A DNA stretch of 64,000 nt from Peromyscus leucopus (taxonomy: Eukaryota; Chordata; Mammalia; Rodentia; Cricetidae). Numbering within the stretch: the first letter of the stretch is position 1; every line of letters begins with the position of its first letter. Location of the stretch: contig NC_051083.1 in the NCBI RefSeq assembly GCF_004664715.2, positions 116,012,534 to 116,076,533 on the forward strand, written 5' to 3'. Below are positions 10,641 through 22,905 of the stretch, piece after piece. The position numbers and the translations under genes were made by a program. The notes beneath the pieces were generated by a model that was not told the DNA's origin, ran no database searches, and saw nothing but the letters and a program-made list of their open reading frames with translations.

Positions 10641-11430
10641 GAGGTCATGAGCTATGTATTGTGCAACCATTATCACCATCAATCTCCAGAGCTCTACTTA
10701 TTTAGCCAGGCTGAAACTCTGTCCCAAACCAAGGGATAGTTGGTAAAGCCCTAGTCCCCCTTTCCTAGGCCCTAGAAACTACCATTCTACTTTCTGTCTC
10801 TCTGAATTAGAATATTCCTGGTATCTCCCATACAAAGAACCATACGGTAGCCTGTACTGTGAATGAATTGTTCTTAGTGTGCTCAAGATTTAGTTATACT
10901 GTTGAGTGTTGCAAGATTCCCTTTTATGGGAAAATAATACTTTAATGCATGCATATAATATTTAGATATATTCCATCATATAATGCATATTTACTCATCA
11001 TAAATGAACACTTGGATCGCTGTCATACTTAGGCTATTGTGACTAACGCTGTTTTTAATTTATCAAAGAGCCACCAAACTGCTTTCTACCAAGACTATAT
11101 CATTTTAATTCTCCCCAGCAAAGCACATACCATTTCTGTGCTTTACCTTTTCTACCTCTCCGCCAACGTTTCCTTTCTTTTGTTGCATTCTTTCTATATT
11201 CGTATCCAGGAGTTTTGTTTTCTAAGGTCTTTATTTCTCCACTATCTAATGATGCTAATTTTTTTTCCGTGTCTATTAGCTGTTTGTATATCTTCTTTGA
11301 GAAAGCATCTATTCAACTCTTTGCCCATTTTCCACTTGGTTTTGGCTTTGGCTATTGTTGCTTAAAATGTATGATATCACCCTTAAAATTTTATAACAAT
11401 TTTGTCACCCTTAAAATATTTTTATAACAA
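10641..11430 (-). mobile_element. Ancient L1 fragment
   Basis: The plus strand resembles degenerate antisense L1 3' sequence: caaccattatcaccatcaat, ccctagaaactaccattcta, gaacacttggatcgctgtca, ctattgtgactaacgctg and tttgcccattttccacttgg. It is old and riddled with indels. Confidence 0.6.
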
Positions 11431-11439
11431 TTTAAAAAT

Positions 11440-11640
11440 TGCAATTGAATACATTAATTTTGTGTGCATGTGTATGTGTGTGGGCACATGTGACGAGCTC
11501 AGAGGATAACTTTGTGAGAGTTGGTTCTGTCCTTCTGCCATGAGGATCCTAGGGATCCAACTCAGGTTATCAGGCTTGCCAACAGATACCCCTACCCACT
11601 AAGGCTTAGTGACTAAGCCATCTCTATGGCCCCAGGTATT
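11440..11640 (-). mobile_element. B3-like SINE
   Basis: Antisense B3-type sequence: tgtgggcacatgtgacgagc, ggatccaactcaggttatca and gactaagccatctctatggc, with the tRNA-like head on the right. Confidence 0.7.
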
Positions 11641-12186
11641 ACTTTGTGATCACTACACTATATGGTGGAAATATAGTCATGGAGAAGATAGAGACCGTGT
11701 CTGCAAAAATCTAAGAGGTGAAACAGAAAAACAAAAACAATTTAATATTGGGTGATAAATCCACTAATAATTGTGTAGTATTAAGAATTTCAGAGAAGAT
11801 TGAACTGGTGGTAGTGGGGAGCAAATGGGGAAGCTTTCCTGGGACTACAGTACTTAAACTAAGTCTCAAAGGATGTTATCTAGGCAAAAAGGCCTCTAAG
11901 GAAAAAAAAAAAGAAACCATGAACAATGGTTGCTACGTATGAAATAGCAGGGTGAATGCTAGAAAATGTAAGCTTTGGCCAGCTGTTAAAATAAGTCCAA
12001 AGCAGGCAATGGAAAGTAATATCAGACATCACAGGCTAGTTTAATAAAAATATTTAAAAAATTAAGATGGAATCTCATATATCCAAGGCTGGCCTTGAAC
12101 AGATGATGGCAAATGCTTGATAGTCCTGTCTGCAATACTTCCATGCAAATCATCTATCAACCATGCTACATTCCCATCTCATGATA

Positions 12187-12189
<3 letters not shown>
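11641..12189. other. Non-coding flank with a short old B1 scrap
   Basis: Near 12058-12110 a short antisense B1 remnant (atccaaggctggccttgaac) is visible. Otherwise nothing is recognised. Confidence 0.45.

Positions 12190-12233
<44 letters not shown>
12190..12233 (+). repeat. (TG)n microsatellite
   Basis: About 22 uninterrupted TG units. Confidence 0.98.
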
Positions 12234-12234
<1 letters not shown>

Positions 12235-12714
12235 ACTGTTATAGAAATAAGCTTGTAGCTACACTCTGCTGAACAAGATGAACCCAGATTTCAACTGCCT
12301 CAGGCACAGCGCAGTTAACCCAGGAAGCAAAGCCTAGGAAGCTGCTTCAAGTAGAACAATTGGCACTCCTGTGAAGAACAGATTGAAGGCAAATAGCACT
12401 TCTCAGGTGTCAGGTTAGACTAATCAAGCCTAGAAAGAACAGTCAACAGGGCATAATAGATAGGGTGAAGGCAGTGAGAAGCCAATGGAGTTTCTGGCTT
12501 GGACAGTTTGAGGAGGGGTCAGCTTATTAGAAGGGGGAAGGGTCTAAATTTAGAGCTAGATCTAAGGCTTTGATTCACTTTGAGATAACTGGCTAGAGGT
12601 GCCTAGTATACAGTGATTATAGTCTCACATCTTCTGTTGGTTATGAAAAAGGAAATAAAATAGACCAAGGGTCTAATTTAGTGTGGGCATTTTCACAACT
12701 TTAAAAGAAGCTGT
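12234..12714. other. Non-coding flank
   Basis: Nothing recognised. Confidence 0.4.
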
Positions 12715-12865
12715 GTGGACATGGTGGTGCATACCTATAATCCCAACACTTGAGAGGCAGAGGCAGAAAAATCAGAATCTTAAGGCCAGCACCAGTTACA
12801 CAGGGAGTCCAATGCTGGTCTGACTTACATGAGAACCTGTCTCAGCAAATTAAAATAAACAAACC
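12715..12865 (+). mobile_element. B1-like SINE
   Basis: Sense B1-type sequence: catggtggtgcatacctata, atcccaacacttgagaggca and gagaacctgtctcagcaaat, with a degenerate A-rich tail. Confidence 0.7.
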
Positions 12866-13555
12866 AAAGGTCAGCCAAGGCAGTAGCTGTAATAGCGATC
12901 CACCTTCTTTAAAATGTTTCTAACACCATAGCCTCAAAGAAGCAACAGGTCCTATAAAACCACAGAACTCTGATCCTTTGGAATAACTAAATGTAACAAG
13001 GATAAACATCTGCCTCAGATAGGCTCAGCTGGATTCTTTCTCATGAGAACCAAGCATTGGAGCACAGGGACCAAGGTAGTTTTTTAGTGGAATATCAGGT
13101 GATCAATAATATCAAGATAATATTGATCAATGGCTCTCAATATGTGGTCCTCGGAGTGTGAAAATTAATTCTCTGGGAACTTATTAGAAAGGTGAATTTT
13201 CGCATCTCTTCTCATTCCTGCTGAATCAGAGTCTTGAGGTTGTCCACAGCAATCTGTTTTCCAGGTGGTCCAGGTGCCTCTGATGCAGGCTGTTATTAGT
13301 GAAGTCTGCTCTTACAATATGGCTATCAATCCGGTAGGTGAGCTGAGTGTTGGTCATTAAGCAGTCAGTCAAGAGGGCTTGCAGAAAAAAGTACACTTGA
13401 GCAGAGAGAGGCATAGGTGGGGGGTGGGGTGGGGGCTGGGGCCTGGAGCATGGGCAGGAGAAAGCAGCTGCCTGACTGGCTTCTAGAATTTGAGGCCTGA
13501 TTTTGCTAGAAATGGAATTTGTGAAGTTCTTGTCTATTACTGCAAAACATCTTTG
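12866..13555. other. Non-coding flank
   Basis: Nothing recognised. A G-rich stretch (gtggggggtggggtggggg) lies at about 13418-13440. Confidence 0.4.
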
Positions 13556-13775
13556 TGTTCATTTCTTTATAGCACAGGCTGGCCTCAAACTTGCTATATA
13601 AATGAGGAAGACCTTGAACTTCTAATCCTCCTGTTCCCACCTCCTGAATGCTGGGAATGCTGATGTGTGCCACCATGCCTGGTTTATGCGGTGTGCTGGG
13701 GACTGCACCCAGGGCTTCCTGTATGCTGGGCAAGCATTGGACCAAATGAACGAGCTATATCCCCAGGCCTCAGAT
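13556..13775 (-). mobile_element. B4-type SINE (B1 and ID fused)
   Basis: Antisense B1-like half (gcacaggctggcctcaaact, atgtgtgccaccatgcctgg) followed by antisense ID-like half (ctggggactgcacccagggc, atgctgggcaagcattggac). Confidence 0.72.
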
Positions 13776-13905
13776 ATTGTTCATTTTATTTTATTTATAG
13801 ACAGGGTCTCACTATATACCCCAGGCTGCTATCAAATCTGTGATTCTGCTGCCTCAGCTTCCTCCTTGATGGGATTAGAAGCATGATCATTATCCTGGCC
13901 TTGAA
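13776..13905 (-). mobile_element. B1-like SINE
   Basis: Antisense B1-type landmarks: agacagggtctcactatata, tgattctgctgcctcagctt, gggattagaagcatgatcat. Diverged. Confidence 0.65.
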
Positions 13906-14179
13906 AGTATCTTTTAATTGGGTGAGTATTCTCTTTTTTTTTTTTTACCTAGAGATATCTCAACTTGTTAGCCCTTCTCACCGCCATTTTCAGTTATGTA
14001 TTTATGTGTGACTGCTACTCCAGATCTCCTAAAGGTCAGCTAGACTTGGTTGTTGTTTGTGAAGCCAAGGCTAACAGCAGAGGAATTCAGGAAATGTTAA
14101 CTCATTGTGCACGTGCACGACATGGGTACTGACTTTGAGATCACCTACCAAGCAGTAGAGTACAGGAATGTTAGCTGCA

Positions 14180-14560
14180 CTTCAATAGGTAAGATTTGTG
14201 TTTGTATGGCCTATTTTTAGCAAGAACCCTGCTAATTGGTTTAGCTAGGAACCAGCTCCCACAATTTCTCAAGTAGTAGCCCATCCTTCCCCATCCCCCA
14301 GGTGGTGCTGATCCCTGGCCTGTCTTTAGCAAGAATCCTGTTAGGCCAGTTTAGTCAGAAGGTTACCTGGACTCCTCTTAATAATTTGCAAACCTGTTCT
14401 TGAACCCATTTCTGGGCTATAAATCCTCACATTTCCTTATAATATCTAGAATTTAGCCTAGCTTGATGTCGTATTCGCTTTTCCACAGGTCTAAAAGAGA
14501 AAAATAATCTAGTTTGGCCACCCCGAGTGTTGAATCACTATGTTTCTTTGTCAGTTAAAG
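14180..14560 (+). mobile_element. Possible solitary LTR, unidentified
   Basis: The region has LTR-like design: two imperfect direct repeats in its first half (14207-14250 and 14315-14360, sharing tggcct-t-tttagcaagaa-cctg and gtttag) resembling duplicated U3 enhancers, then a TATA-type ggctataaatcctcaca near 14415. I do not recognise the family, exact ends or target duplication, and no internal retroviral genes are attached. Confidence 0.35.
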
Positions 14561-14799
14561 TAGGAGGAGGAAAAGGATGAAGCCTAAGGCAAGCCTAAGT
14601 CCCAGCATAAAAGACTATGGAGTTACAGATGTTCTTGCTTCTGCAGTTAGTACTCTACTCTTAAAGTGATGTTGTAGTTTGTGCCTGGGTCCTGAGCATG
14701 TGGGTTTAGACACTGAAGTACATTCCCAGTCCAGTGGGGAGAAACAGCACCCCAACCCTATTACGACCTAGTCTCACTTCAACATTGCAAGTATTATGA

Positions 14800-15350
14800 T
14801 GGAAAAAAATATGAGAGATAAAAACCCAACCAGTGACCTAACCACGGAAGCACAAGTCTTAGCACAGACATGAGAAACATGCAAAACAAGTTATCAAGAC
14901 TTCTCCTGAAACTACCAATTCCATAGGAACGAATTCCAAAAACAGTGCTGAAACAGAGAAACACCTGCCAAATAATCAAAACAGATTACACAAACGTCCA
15001 AGGAAATCAAAAGTGAGGACAAATAAACTGAATGATTTCAAAGAACGCAAACGAACAGCTGAAATACGGAAATCAAAGTGCGCTATGGAAGAGGAACTAA
15101 GTAGATAGAATTATTGAAAAGAATCATTTTGCAAGTTGATAAATGAAAACCTCAGTAATCAAATTAAAAACTTATTGGAAATCACCAAGGGAATGGCTTA
15201 AGTGACAGCAGAATATCAGGGTTGGAGACAAGGTAAACAAATTAGAATAACCAAGACAACAATAAAAACAGAATAAAACCCAAGAACTGAAAATGTGAGA
15301 TCCACTGGACACCATTTAAGGACCAAAGTTATGAATTGTGAGCATAATAA
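14800..15350 (+). mobile_element. Probable L1 ORF1-region fragment, sense orientation
   Basis: A-rich sense-strand sequence of L1 5'/ORF1 character (aaatgaaaacctcagtaatcaaattaaaa, caaggtaaacaaattagaat, gagcataataaaaggaaaag). Stops interrupt all frames. A B1 at 15362 separates it from a likely L1 3' end. Confidence 0.45.
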
Positions 15351-15361
15351 AAGGAAAAGTA

Positions 15362-15482
15362 GGCTGGGCGGCAGTTGTGCACGCCTTTAATCCTAGCACT
15401 CGGGAGGCAGAGCCAGGCAGATCTCTGTGAGTTCAAGGCCAGCCTTGTCTACAGAGCGAGATCCAGGAGAGGCACCAAAATC
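15362..15482 (+). mobile_element. B1 SINE
   Basis: Sense B1: ggctgggcggcagttgtgca, cgcctttaatcctagcactc, agatctctgtgagttcaagg, ending gagatccaggagaggcacc with only a short A-tail. Confidence 0.92.
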
Positions 15483-15487
15483 ATTTT

Positions 15488-15685
15488 TATACATAGTATA
15501 TGAAAATAGAAGCATGGCTGACTGAAGGAAGGGAACTACCAGGGGGAGACGAGAGAAAGGAGAGGGTGTGGGGACTTATTATGGTCAGAGTAATGGTATA
15601 CATGAAAGATACCGTCTTTATGAAATGTGTCATTATGTATAATGAATATATGCCAATTTTAAAAATTAAAACCATTATTTAACAA
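15488..15685 (+). mobile_element. L1 3'-end fragment
   Basis: Sense-strand rodent L1 3' UTR type: purine-rich ggaagggaactaccaggggg and gagagaaaggagagggtgtg, then tgaaatgtgtcattatgtat and an aattttaaaaattaaaacca tail. It may belong to the same insertion as 14800-15350, split by the B1 and internally deleted. Confidence 0.5.
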
Positions 15686-16310
15686 AAATGTTGCAATGTT
15701 AGAATGTATACTTTACTCGGGAATTGAGAAACTGTGGAACATTTTTTAAAGAAAAACTTTACTTTGATCTATTATATTATTTTCATCATAATTGTGATTT
15801 AATAGTTAAAATATAGTAAATCCATTATGATCATAATCTTCAAAATAGAATTACATTGTTGTATAGTTATATTTACCATACATTAACACTTGAAAATATA
15901 AATATTTTAATGAAAAAACAATGCATTGTGTACACATACAAACACACACACATATACACACACGTATGTGGATATATATGTGTGTGGTGTTTGTGTATCT
16001 ATATATGTGATTATAAGTTTGTGTTTTGTTTTGGTTTTTTCCTTTTATTTAAAAATAGATTTTTCTCATATAATACAGTGAATGAAGTAAATGAAAATTT
16101 TTGACTTGGAAAAATGACTTCCACAGTTATATGAATGGGTCAGAAGGAAGAAAAACTGAAAGAGAGAAAGGCAAAGTGACACAGCATAAACATATTCAAT
16201 AATAATTTTAATATACTACTTATGGGGTTTTAACCCATTATCACTCAAAAAGTTTTTCCTTTTTTTTTTTTTTGTAAACCATTCTCATAACATCCAGAAC
16301 GGTACGTTAC
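15686..16310. other. AT-rich non-coding DNA with mixed (CA)/(TA)/(TG) simple sequence
   Basis: Simple alternating purine-pyrimidine sequence lies at about 15938-16010. No gene or RNA is recognised. Confidence 0.5.
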
Positions 16311-16314
16311 TTTT

Positions 16315-16640
16315 TTATTTTAAAATTTTATTGGTGAGCGAGAGGGGAGAGACAGACAAGGGAACAGAGATTAGAGAAAGAAATGGTAGAATCAATAGAG
16401 AAGAGAAGGGGGGTGATGGAGACAGGGAGGGAGGGAGAGGGAGAGGGAAAAGGAGAGAGAGAGGGAGGGAGAGAGAGAGGGGAAAGGGGGGAGATTGTGA
16501 GCACATGCCACAGATTGCATGTGCAGGTCAGAGGACAAGTTACGGAAGTCATTTTAGTGTTTCTACCATGTGAATCCTGAGGCCCAAACTTAAGTTACCA
16601 AGCTCGGTGGCAGGTGCCCTTACCCCCTGGTTGCCCCAAG
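16315..16640 (-). mobile_element. B3-like SINE with an expanded purine tract
   Basis: Antisense B3-like sequence (gcacatgccacagattgcat, gtcagaggacaagttacgga, ccaagctcggtggcaggtgc) is split from its T-rich tail by about 150 bp of (GA)n/(GGGA)n at 16336-16495. Frames across the tract are repeat artefacts. Confidence 0.65.
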
Positions 16641-17134
16641 GATGGTGCATTTTAAAATCATAATGACATTTCCTCAGGATCAGAAGTATGGAATGACAAA
16701 CGCCGCTATATGTTGACCATGCTCTTTTGACCATTTTTCTTTAATGGTTTTGGCGATTTTCTGAGTCCATACTCTCATTCCAATGGTTAACATGCCATGC
16801 ATGTTTAAGTTCTAGAATACTTCTTATGGTGTCCATCGGGAGAAAGTCGTTGTTAACGGGTCTCTATCCCTGACTGCTAGCTCAGATCATCATAGACACT
16901 TCCTTGATGTTATCATTAAGGTCTTCTATGCATATTTCAAAACTGGGCATGCTTATTCGCACAAATGCCTCATTTGCTGGCAGCACCTAACTAGAGCTCC
17001 AAATTTTAACTGTTAATCACCTGGCCTCGGGTAAGTTCAGGCTGTCCTCGTATAACTGCCCCCAAATGTATTTTAACATGGACATCACTAAGAGGAATTT
17101 AAAAGAAATTTAAAACCATAACACCTTGAATGAA
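16641..17134. other. Non-coding flank
   Basis: Nothing recognised. Confidence 0.4.

Positions 17135-17188
<54 letters not shown>
17135..17188 (+). repeat. (AC)n microsatellite
   Basis: About 26 uninterrupted AC units. Confidence 0.98.
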
Positions 17189-17192
<4 letters not shown>

Positions 17193-19244
17193 ACGAGTTA
17201 ATAAAGGTACATCAATAACTACTTACAATATACTTGTATAATTAACACAATTACAGCCTCTTTTAACTGCCAAGCTTTCTAACCCACAATTTTCAACTTT
17301 TTAGGCCATGAAAGGTAAAGGCAATATTTCCATCCCAATCTCATTCTTGAGCACCCTCTGCTTCAGAACTACATTGGTCCTCATTGGGTGGATCAGCATC
17401 TTCTGTGACAAGTCTCTTCAAATAGGTTGCAGACGACACACCTCAGCTTTCTTCTGTGTTCCCTGAGTCTAATTGTTCAACAGGCCATCTGCCTTAACAG
17501 GTAGTGTTTCTGCTATTTCTATGCTGCTATGTTTTCACCGAACTCTCATTGCACATGTCTAAGAAGGCCCTGCCTTACATGACTTACAAGAAAACACCCA
17601 ATCTTACCATTTTTTCATGTGTTTCTGCTGTACCTTGCACTGAACACTCCGCCCCGTGCTGTTTCCATGCACAATACAAAACCCTGGGCTACTTTGGCCA
17701 GAATGCCTTTTTAATACTGACTTCTGCATCTACTTGACAATTCTGCTTTTGTGAATAACAACCAATTTGTGGACTTCTAACAAACCTTATTTCATGCCCT
17801 GGTGGCTGACCCTTCTATCTAAAGTATTCTTGGTTTTATTCCTCAGATACACACTACCTTCCTGCCTATGGGAAAAAGTGTGAGCTAGGTACAAAAAAAG
17901 GGACCATCTCCAAGAGTCAGGTAAAGGAAGTCAGCACAGAAAGAGTCATTTTTTTTAAAAAGTGACAGTGTGCATGTTCGTGTGTTGAACATTAATTTAA
18001 CAAGTATAGGCATTAGATTGTGATGGAATACAATGCCAGAAGAGGCTGGTCAGTGGGGCGTACTCTTAAGATGCTGATTGTATGAATAGGTCCTGCACTC
18101 GGGAATCTTCATGTTTTCACTATCTAGTTAGCATTTTAGGTTCATCATTATTTGAGAAGCTTGCAGGCAATTATAAAAATACAAGCATTTTCATCTTTTT
18201 GCTCTCTTGAGGTGGCAACAGACTGACCTACTAATCTATAGAAATTTGAATTCTCCTAAATGCTGAGACTGGATGCTCAAGGTTTGCTTCAATGATACAC
18301 ACGCGTTATCTATGCATGTAGGTGCCTGATACTGAACCACTGGAGAGCTGTGCCTTTTTAAGCACAAACTTCCTCAAGAGAGGCAGTACATTAAATACCT
18401 CCAGTCTTTAGATTATGATTTTTCTCCAATATTTCAGATGTGAACAGGTCTCTAAAACCTGGAATCCTAACAGTAAGGTTCTGATAGGGAAGATTCCAGA
18501 TGTGCCTGAAGATGGTAGGCCTGGTAAGTTGCTACCATGGGACTGCTAGAAGCCTAGAGTCATTGCTACCATGGGACTGTTAGAAGGCCAGAGTCAATTA
18601 GGGATGAGTAAGATGGTGCACAAAAGGATGCTGTGGAATAAAGTGAAAAGTTCCTAAGACAAACTTGGTTGATATCTGGCTTTGCCTACAAGTCAACTTC
18701 TGACCAACAGAAACTCCAAATCTCCATTTTGACAATAGTTGGGAATGTCTGCCATGAATTACTAAATGAAACAATTAAAATAAAACAAAAAATAACATGG
18801 TTCCTATTGTCCAGTTCCTATTAAACTCTAAGGCACATTCCAAAATACATGAGAAGTTTCTGTGTACCAGTTACACATTTTATCCTCTACTTTTAGTATG
18901 ACATACCAGTGCTGTTCAGTTCATTTTTGTTAAGTTGGGTATCAATGGTTTCAAGTTTCTGAGGGACAATAGAAACCACAATATTAATTTTTTTGTTTTA
19001 TTTTACTAAAATGTAACTTTTTGTGTTACTAACTACAACCTTATGGGAAAAATACAAAGAAAATGTATATATCATCTACCTATTTCAAAATACTTAAGGC
19101 ATTTGGAAATAAATTTACTACATGTTTTACACTGAGCCAAATCACAAACTTAAATTTTATATTAGTTATTAATGTCAAGTTTGGTATACTAGAATATGAG
19201 TAACTTCTGGCTGAATGTCTGTGTGAATACAAATTCATAAAAGA
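17189..19244. other. Non-coding DNA just downstream of the probable Mbnl3 3' end
   Basis: No recognised repeat apart from a 34-bp tandem duplication at 18529-18596. No coding exon was recognised on either strand. Confidence 0.45.
18529..18596 (+). repeat. 34-bp tandem duplication
   Basis: Copies at 18529-18562 and 18563-18596 begin ttgctaccatgggactg and end agagtca, and differ at three positions. Confidence 0.92.
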
Positions 19245-19520
19245 AGACATAACAAAGGAATTTGCAAACTTTATTAAAAGAATAAAAAATAAACATAAAA
19301 AGTAGCATACTAAATTGAGCTATATAATGCATACTTCTAAACACAAACAGGGAATACAATACTGTAACTTGAAAAAGTCCAAACATTTGCAGTTGAGGGA
19401 ATGAATTACTGCATTTGGGGACAAAATAGTATGTGAACAGTTTTTATTTGTAAAATATTTTGGTCATTACTTAAGTTTTTAATTGTTGCACGAGGCTAAG
19501 AATTTTCTTATTGTAACATT

Positions 19521-19622
19521 TTTTTTTTCAAGACACGGTCTCTCTGTGTAGCCTGGCTGTCCTGGAACTTGCTCTGTCGACCAGGCTGGCCTCAAACTCA
19601 CAGAGATCCACCTGCCTCTTCT
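19521..19622 (-). mobile_element. B1 SINE, truncated
   Basis: Antisense B1 (gacacggtctctctgtgtag, cctggctgtcctggaacttg, caggctggcctcaaactcac) that stops after cacctgcctct and lacks the usual gggattaaagg end. Confidence 0.85.
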
Positions 19623-20994
19623 TCTACTTTCTATAATCCAGATCATTGTTAGATGGAGGTATAAACTATCCCTTTAAAATTATATAAGGGAGTAACCTAG
19701 GCCATCATGTTAAACAAAATAAGCCATCTAGAAGGCTGACATGGGAGAATCAAATCATTTAAGGCCATGGAATTTGGACTCATTTACAGAGTATAGTGAG
19801 TGAGACCTCACCTTCTAAAAAATGCACTTCATTTAAATTATTATAATTTGGGAGCAAATGGCTCATTTTATAACTAAAGCAATAGCTACAAAAATAAAAA
19901 GAAACTTATTTTGAAAAAGTTATTCCCAGAATCTAATGAAATGATGGTCATATCATTCACTCAACTGCTAGACACAAAAGACATAGCAACAAAACAATTT
20001 GGTTTCTGTCATTAACAGATAGCATCTGTACACAGAAATAAAGCTTTGGAACCATGTAGTTTTATGACAGTCTTAAGGTTGTGTGTTTGGGATAAAAAGC
20101 TCGCTGAATTCTTCTAGGTCTTGCTACAGAGGTATTTTTAAAAGTAACATGATGTAAAAGAATACTAGGGAGGATTCTTGCAGTATGTATAAAGAGTGGC
20201 AACTTATCTCAGACAAAAGCACTTTTCATTTTTAGGTACACTATAATTGAGGAAGGGTTCTATATAAACATAAAATTTCTCTGGGATAATCCAGATTTTT
20301 AGTGTCAGTGAATAATTCACTTATAAGCAGGGGCAGGTAAAGGGACTATAAATTATGAATTAGTCATAACTTAATACCAATTAATGTCATCTTTTGGCTT
20401 TAGCCATGTGCATTTATTATACTTAATCCTCTACTTTGTCTTACTGCTTTAAACACAGTCACTATGTTTAAGCTTCTGCATGTGACCAAGTGGCTGTGAG
20501 CATGCACGTATTATAAATTCATTGGCTATCTTTTGTGATGCTCCAAGGCTCATCCCTACTAATTTATGGTTGGTGGTTCTGGACTTAAACTCTTATACCT
20601 GGATAGACACACTGTTGGAGCACTTGCACAGCACACAAGGCCAGCACCACACAAAATTTCCTCTCTATTATCCTTAGGAAAATATATTTTTATGACTTAA
20701 AGATTCACAAGGGAATGTCCACATAAGGACATAATGAAATAATGGGGGTAATAAGGCCGAAGTGGGAATTCCTAACTACAAAATAAATGTATGTTTACAT
20801 TTTCTATTGGCCAAAATGGCTGCTCAGATTGTTAGGATGGTTGGTATGGCTGACTCTTAAGTGACCAGGAGCTGAGGGAAAAAGAAGAGTAATTTCTAGC
20901 CAGCTGGCCCTGAGCTATGGAATACATGTAAGGCTTGGGTTGCTTTCTGGCTTTGGTTTGTTTTCCATCTTTCTCTCATTTTTTCCCTTTTTAA

Positions 20995-21077
20995 CTTTTG
21001 CAGTGCTGGGGATGAAATCCAGGGCCTCACTCACCGAGGCAAGTGTTCTACCACTGAGCTACAGTTGCAACTCCTTT
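20995..21077 (-). mobile_element. ID-like SINE
   Basis: Antisense ID-type sequence: gcagtgctggggatgaaatc, cagggcctcactcaccgagg, caagtgttctaccactgagc. Confidence 0.7.
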
Positions 21078-21590
21078 TATATCTCCAAGAGTTAGCAGTA
21101 TGGGTAGCAGCATTTCACAAGAACTACCCTCAGGGGGGAACAGTGTCCTTCTCCAGTGTGAATGACACCGGCCTCAAGATGGGAAAGACTCTAAGTGCCA
21201 GTGGTGATCCATCCCTTAACCTTTCAGACTTCCACCTGTTGCTAAGCTTCAGTGCCTGCGTGCGGGGTGGGGGAGGGGGGCGCAACAATCAAGTTCCTTG
21301 GCTATCTGTAAGTGTGGAGTGAAAACTGACAGAGTGGGTTAGACTGGCACTATCTTCCAATTTCCGTGTTATGTAAGCTTTGGTTGGTTCTCTTCTGCTG
21401 AGTTAAAACATTAACAATTTGTCACTTAAATCCATATTAATTGATGTATGTATTAACTATGAAGGATGAAGTCTTGTTTTATTTGATTTGAGATTAACTA
21501 TCTTGTATTTTTTTTCCTGCTTTCTGTAATTGAAAAAAGAAAGCCTCTGCTGGGAACCTTACCCATTATGTGTTGCATATATGGCTGTGT

Positions 21591-21631
21591 GTGGTGGTGG
21601 TGGTGGTGGTGGTGGTGGTGGTGGTGGTGGT

Positions 21632-21662
<31 letters not shown>
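21591..21662 (+). repeat. (GGT)n followed by (TG)n
   Basis: About 14 GGT units at 21591-21633 run into about 14 TG units. A glycine/cysteine-rich frame over it is a repeat artefact. On the Mbnl3 strand it would read (CA)n(ACC)n. Confidence 0.97.
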
Positions 21663-21664
<2 letters not shown>

Positions 21665-22800
21665 ACAGTGGGAATTAATCCACAAAGCACACAATCTTTG
21701 CTAGTAGCCTTACTAAAAGAAGTGCTTTGTACTTTTGCTCCTTGCGGTTAAGGGGGATCTGGCAGATGTTAGCAGGCTGAGCTTCTGGTGAACTGCAGCA
21801 AACTTGCCAGCGTCCACAACAGCACCGCAACACTATGCTTCGTTACTTCTCCGAGCAAAGGACAACTGCCTTCTGCAAGCCTCAGAAACCATTCTCACCA
21901 ACTCTCTGCTACTACCACAGACTTCTCATTTGAAAAAGCTCCAAGGACTGCTTTCATGGACTATGTACATAAGTGCAAAAAAGGTGTGTCTCACACATTC
22001 GCACCCTAACTGAGACAGTCAGGTAACTGCAGCATATGCTTCTTAACACTATTCAGGGGCCAGTCTATAGTATCTTTATGTGTGGGTTCACAAAATTGAG
22101 TCAATTTCAAAATGTTGAGTTATGCTTTAATCCTCACACATTTTTGTATATAATTCTAGAAAATAGGATTCTTTTTTATAGCTACAGATACTACATGAAT
22201 AGGTAATTTTGAATGAAGTTATGAAAAAGGTCAGGTAATTAATTATATATCATGCTTGTTCTGGTGTCAAAATACTGTATGAACCCTAGCAACATAGCCA
22301 ATTCTATAAACTATAAAGCCTGACTCTAGAATCCATGTGTTAAAAACTTTTTTAGACAAAAGGCTACAGGAGGACACAAATCCAGCTTTCACATGGGACT
22401 CAGGGCTTCAAAAACATCACGAGTTTTCAGCTGTATCTTCTATATGTTCACACTGTCATGACCCACATATAGCTTACCAATAAAAGTTTTACATGCACAA
22501 ATGTCTAAAGGTAGCCATGTTGTAGTTTTGTTGTCAAAGCAACAACTAAATATATTTAGCTGATAACTACTATTTGTGTACAAAGCTAAATTTGTTCTTA
22601 AACTGTAAATTGTAGAGTGTAGTTATGGACTGCAATCTATACCGTGTTATGCTACAGTGCCAGTTTAGAACCTAATAAATGGTCTGATTATATGTAGTAA
22701 AAACTTAAACTTTCTCTAACTCTTCTTCAAAATTAAATTCATTAGTTACTTAGATATAAAAATGTGGTACAATTAAAAACCTTAAAAACTAACAATAATT

Positions 22801-22905
22801 GGGAAAGAGGGCTGGGGGTGGGGGTGGGAGGGAGGAGGGGTCTGTGGATAGCATGTGGAATGAGTAGAAAATTTATTAATAAAGAAAAATGAAAAAAAAA
22901 AACCT
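22801..22905 (+). mobile_element. L1 3'-tail fragment
   Basis: G-rich rodent L1 3' end (ggggtgggggtgggagggag, tagcatgtggaatgagtaga, then tattaataaagaaaaatg and an A-run), antisense to Mbnl3. Flanks aaaactaacaataatt (about 22787-22802) and aacctaacaataaaaa (about 22900-22915) suggest a target duplication around ctaacaata. Confidence 0.65.
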
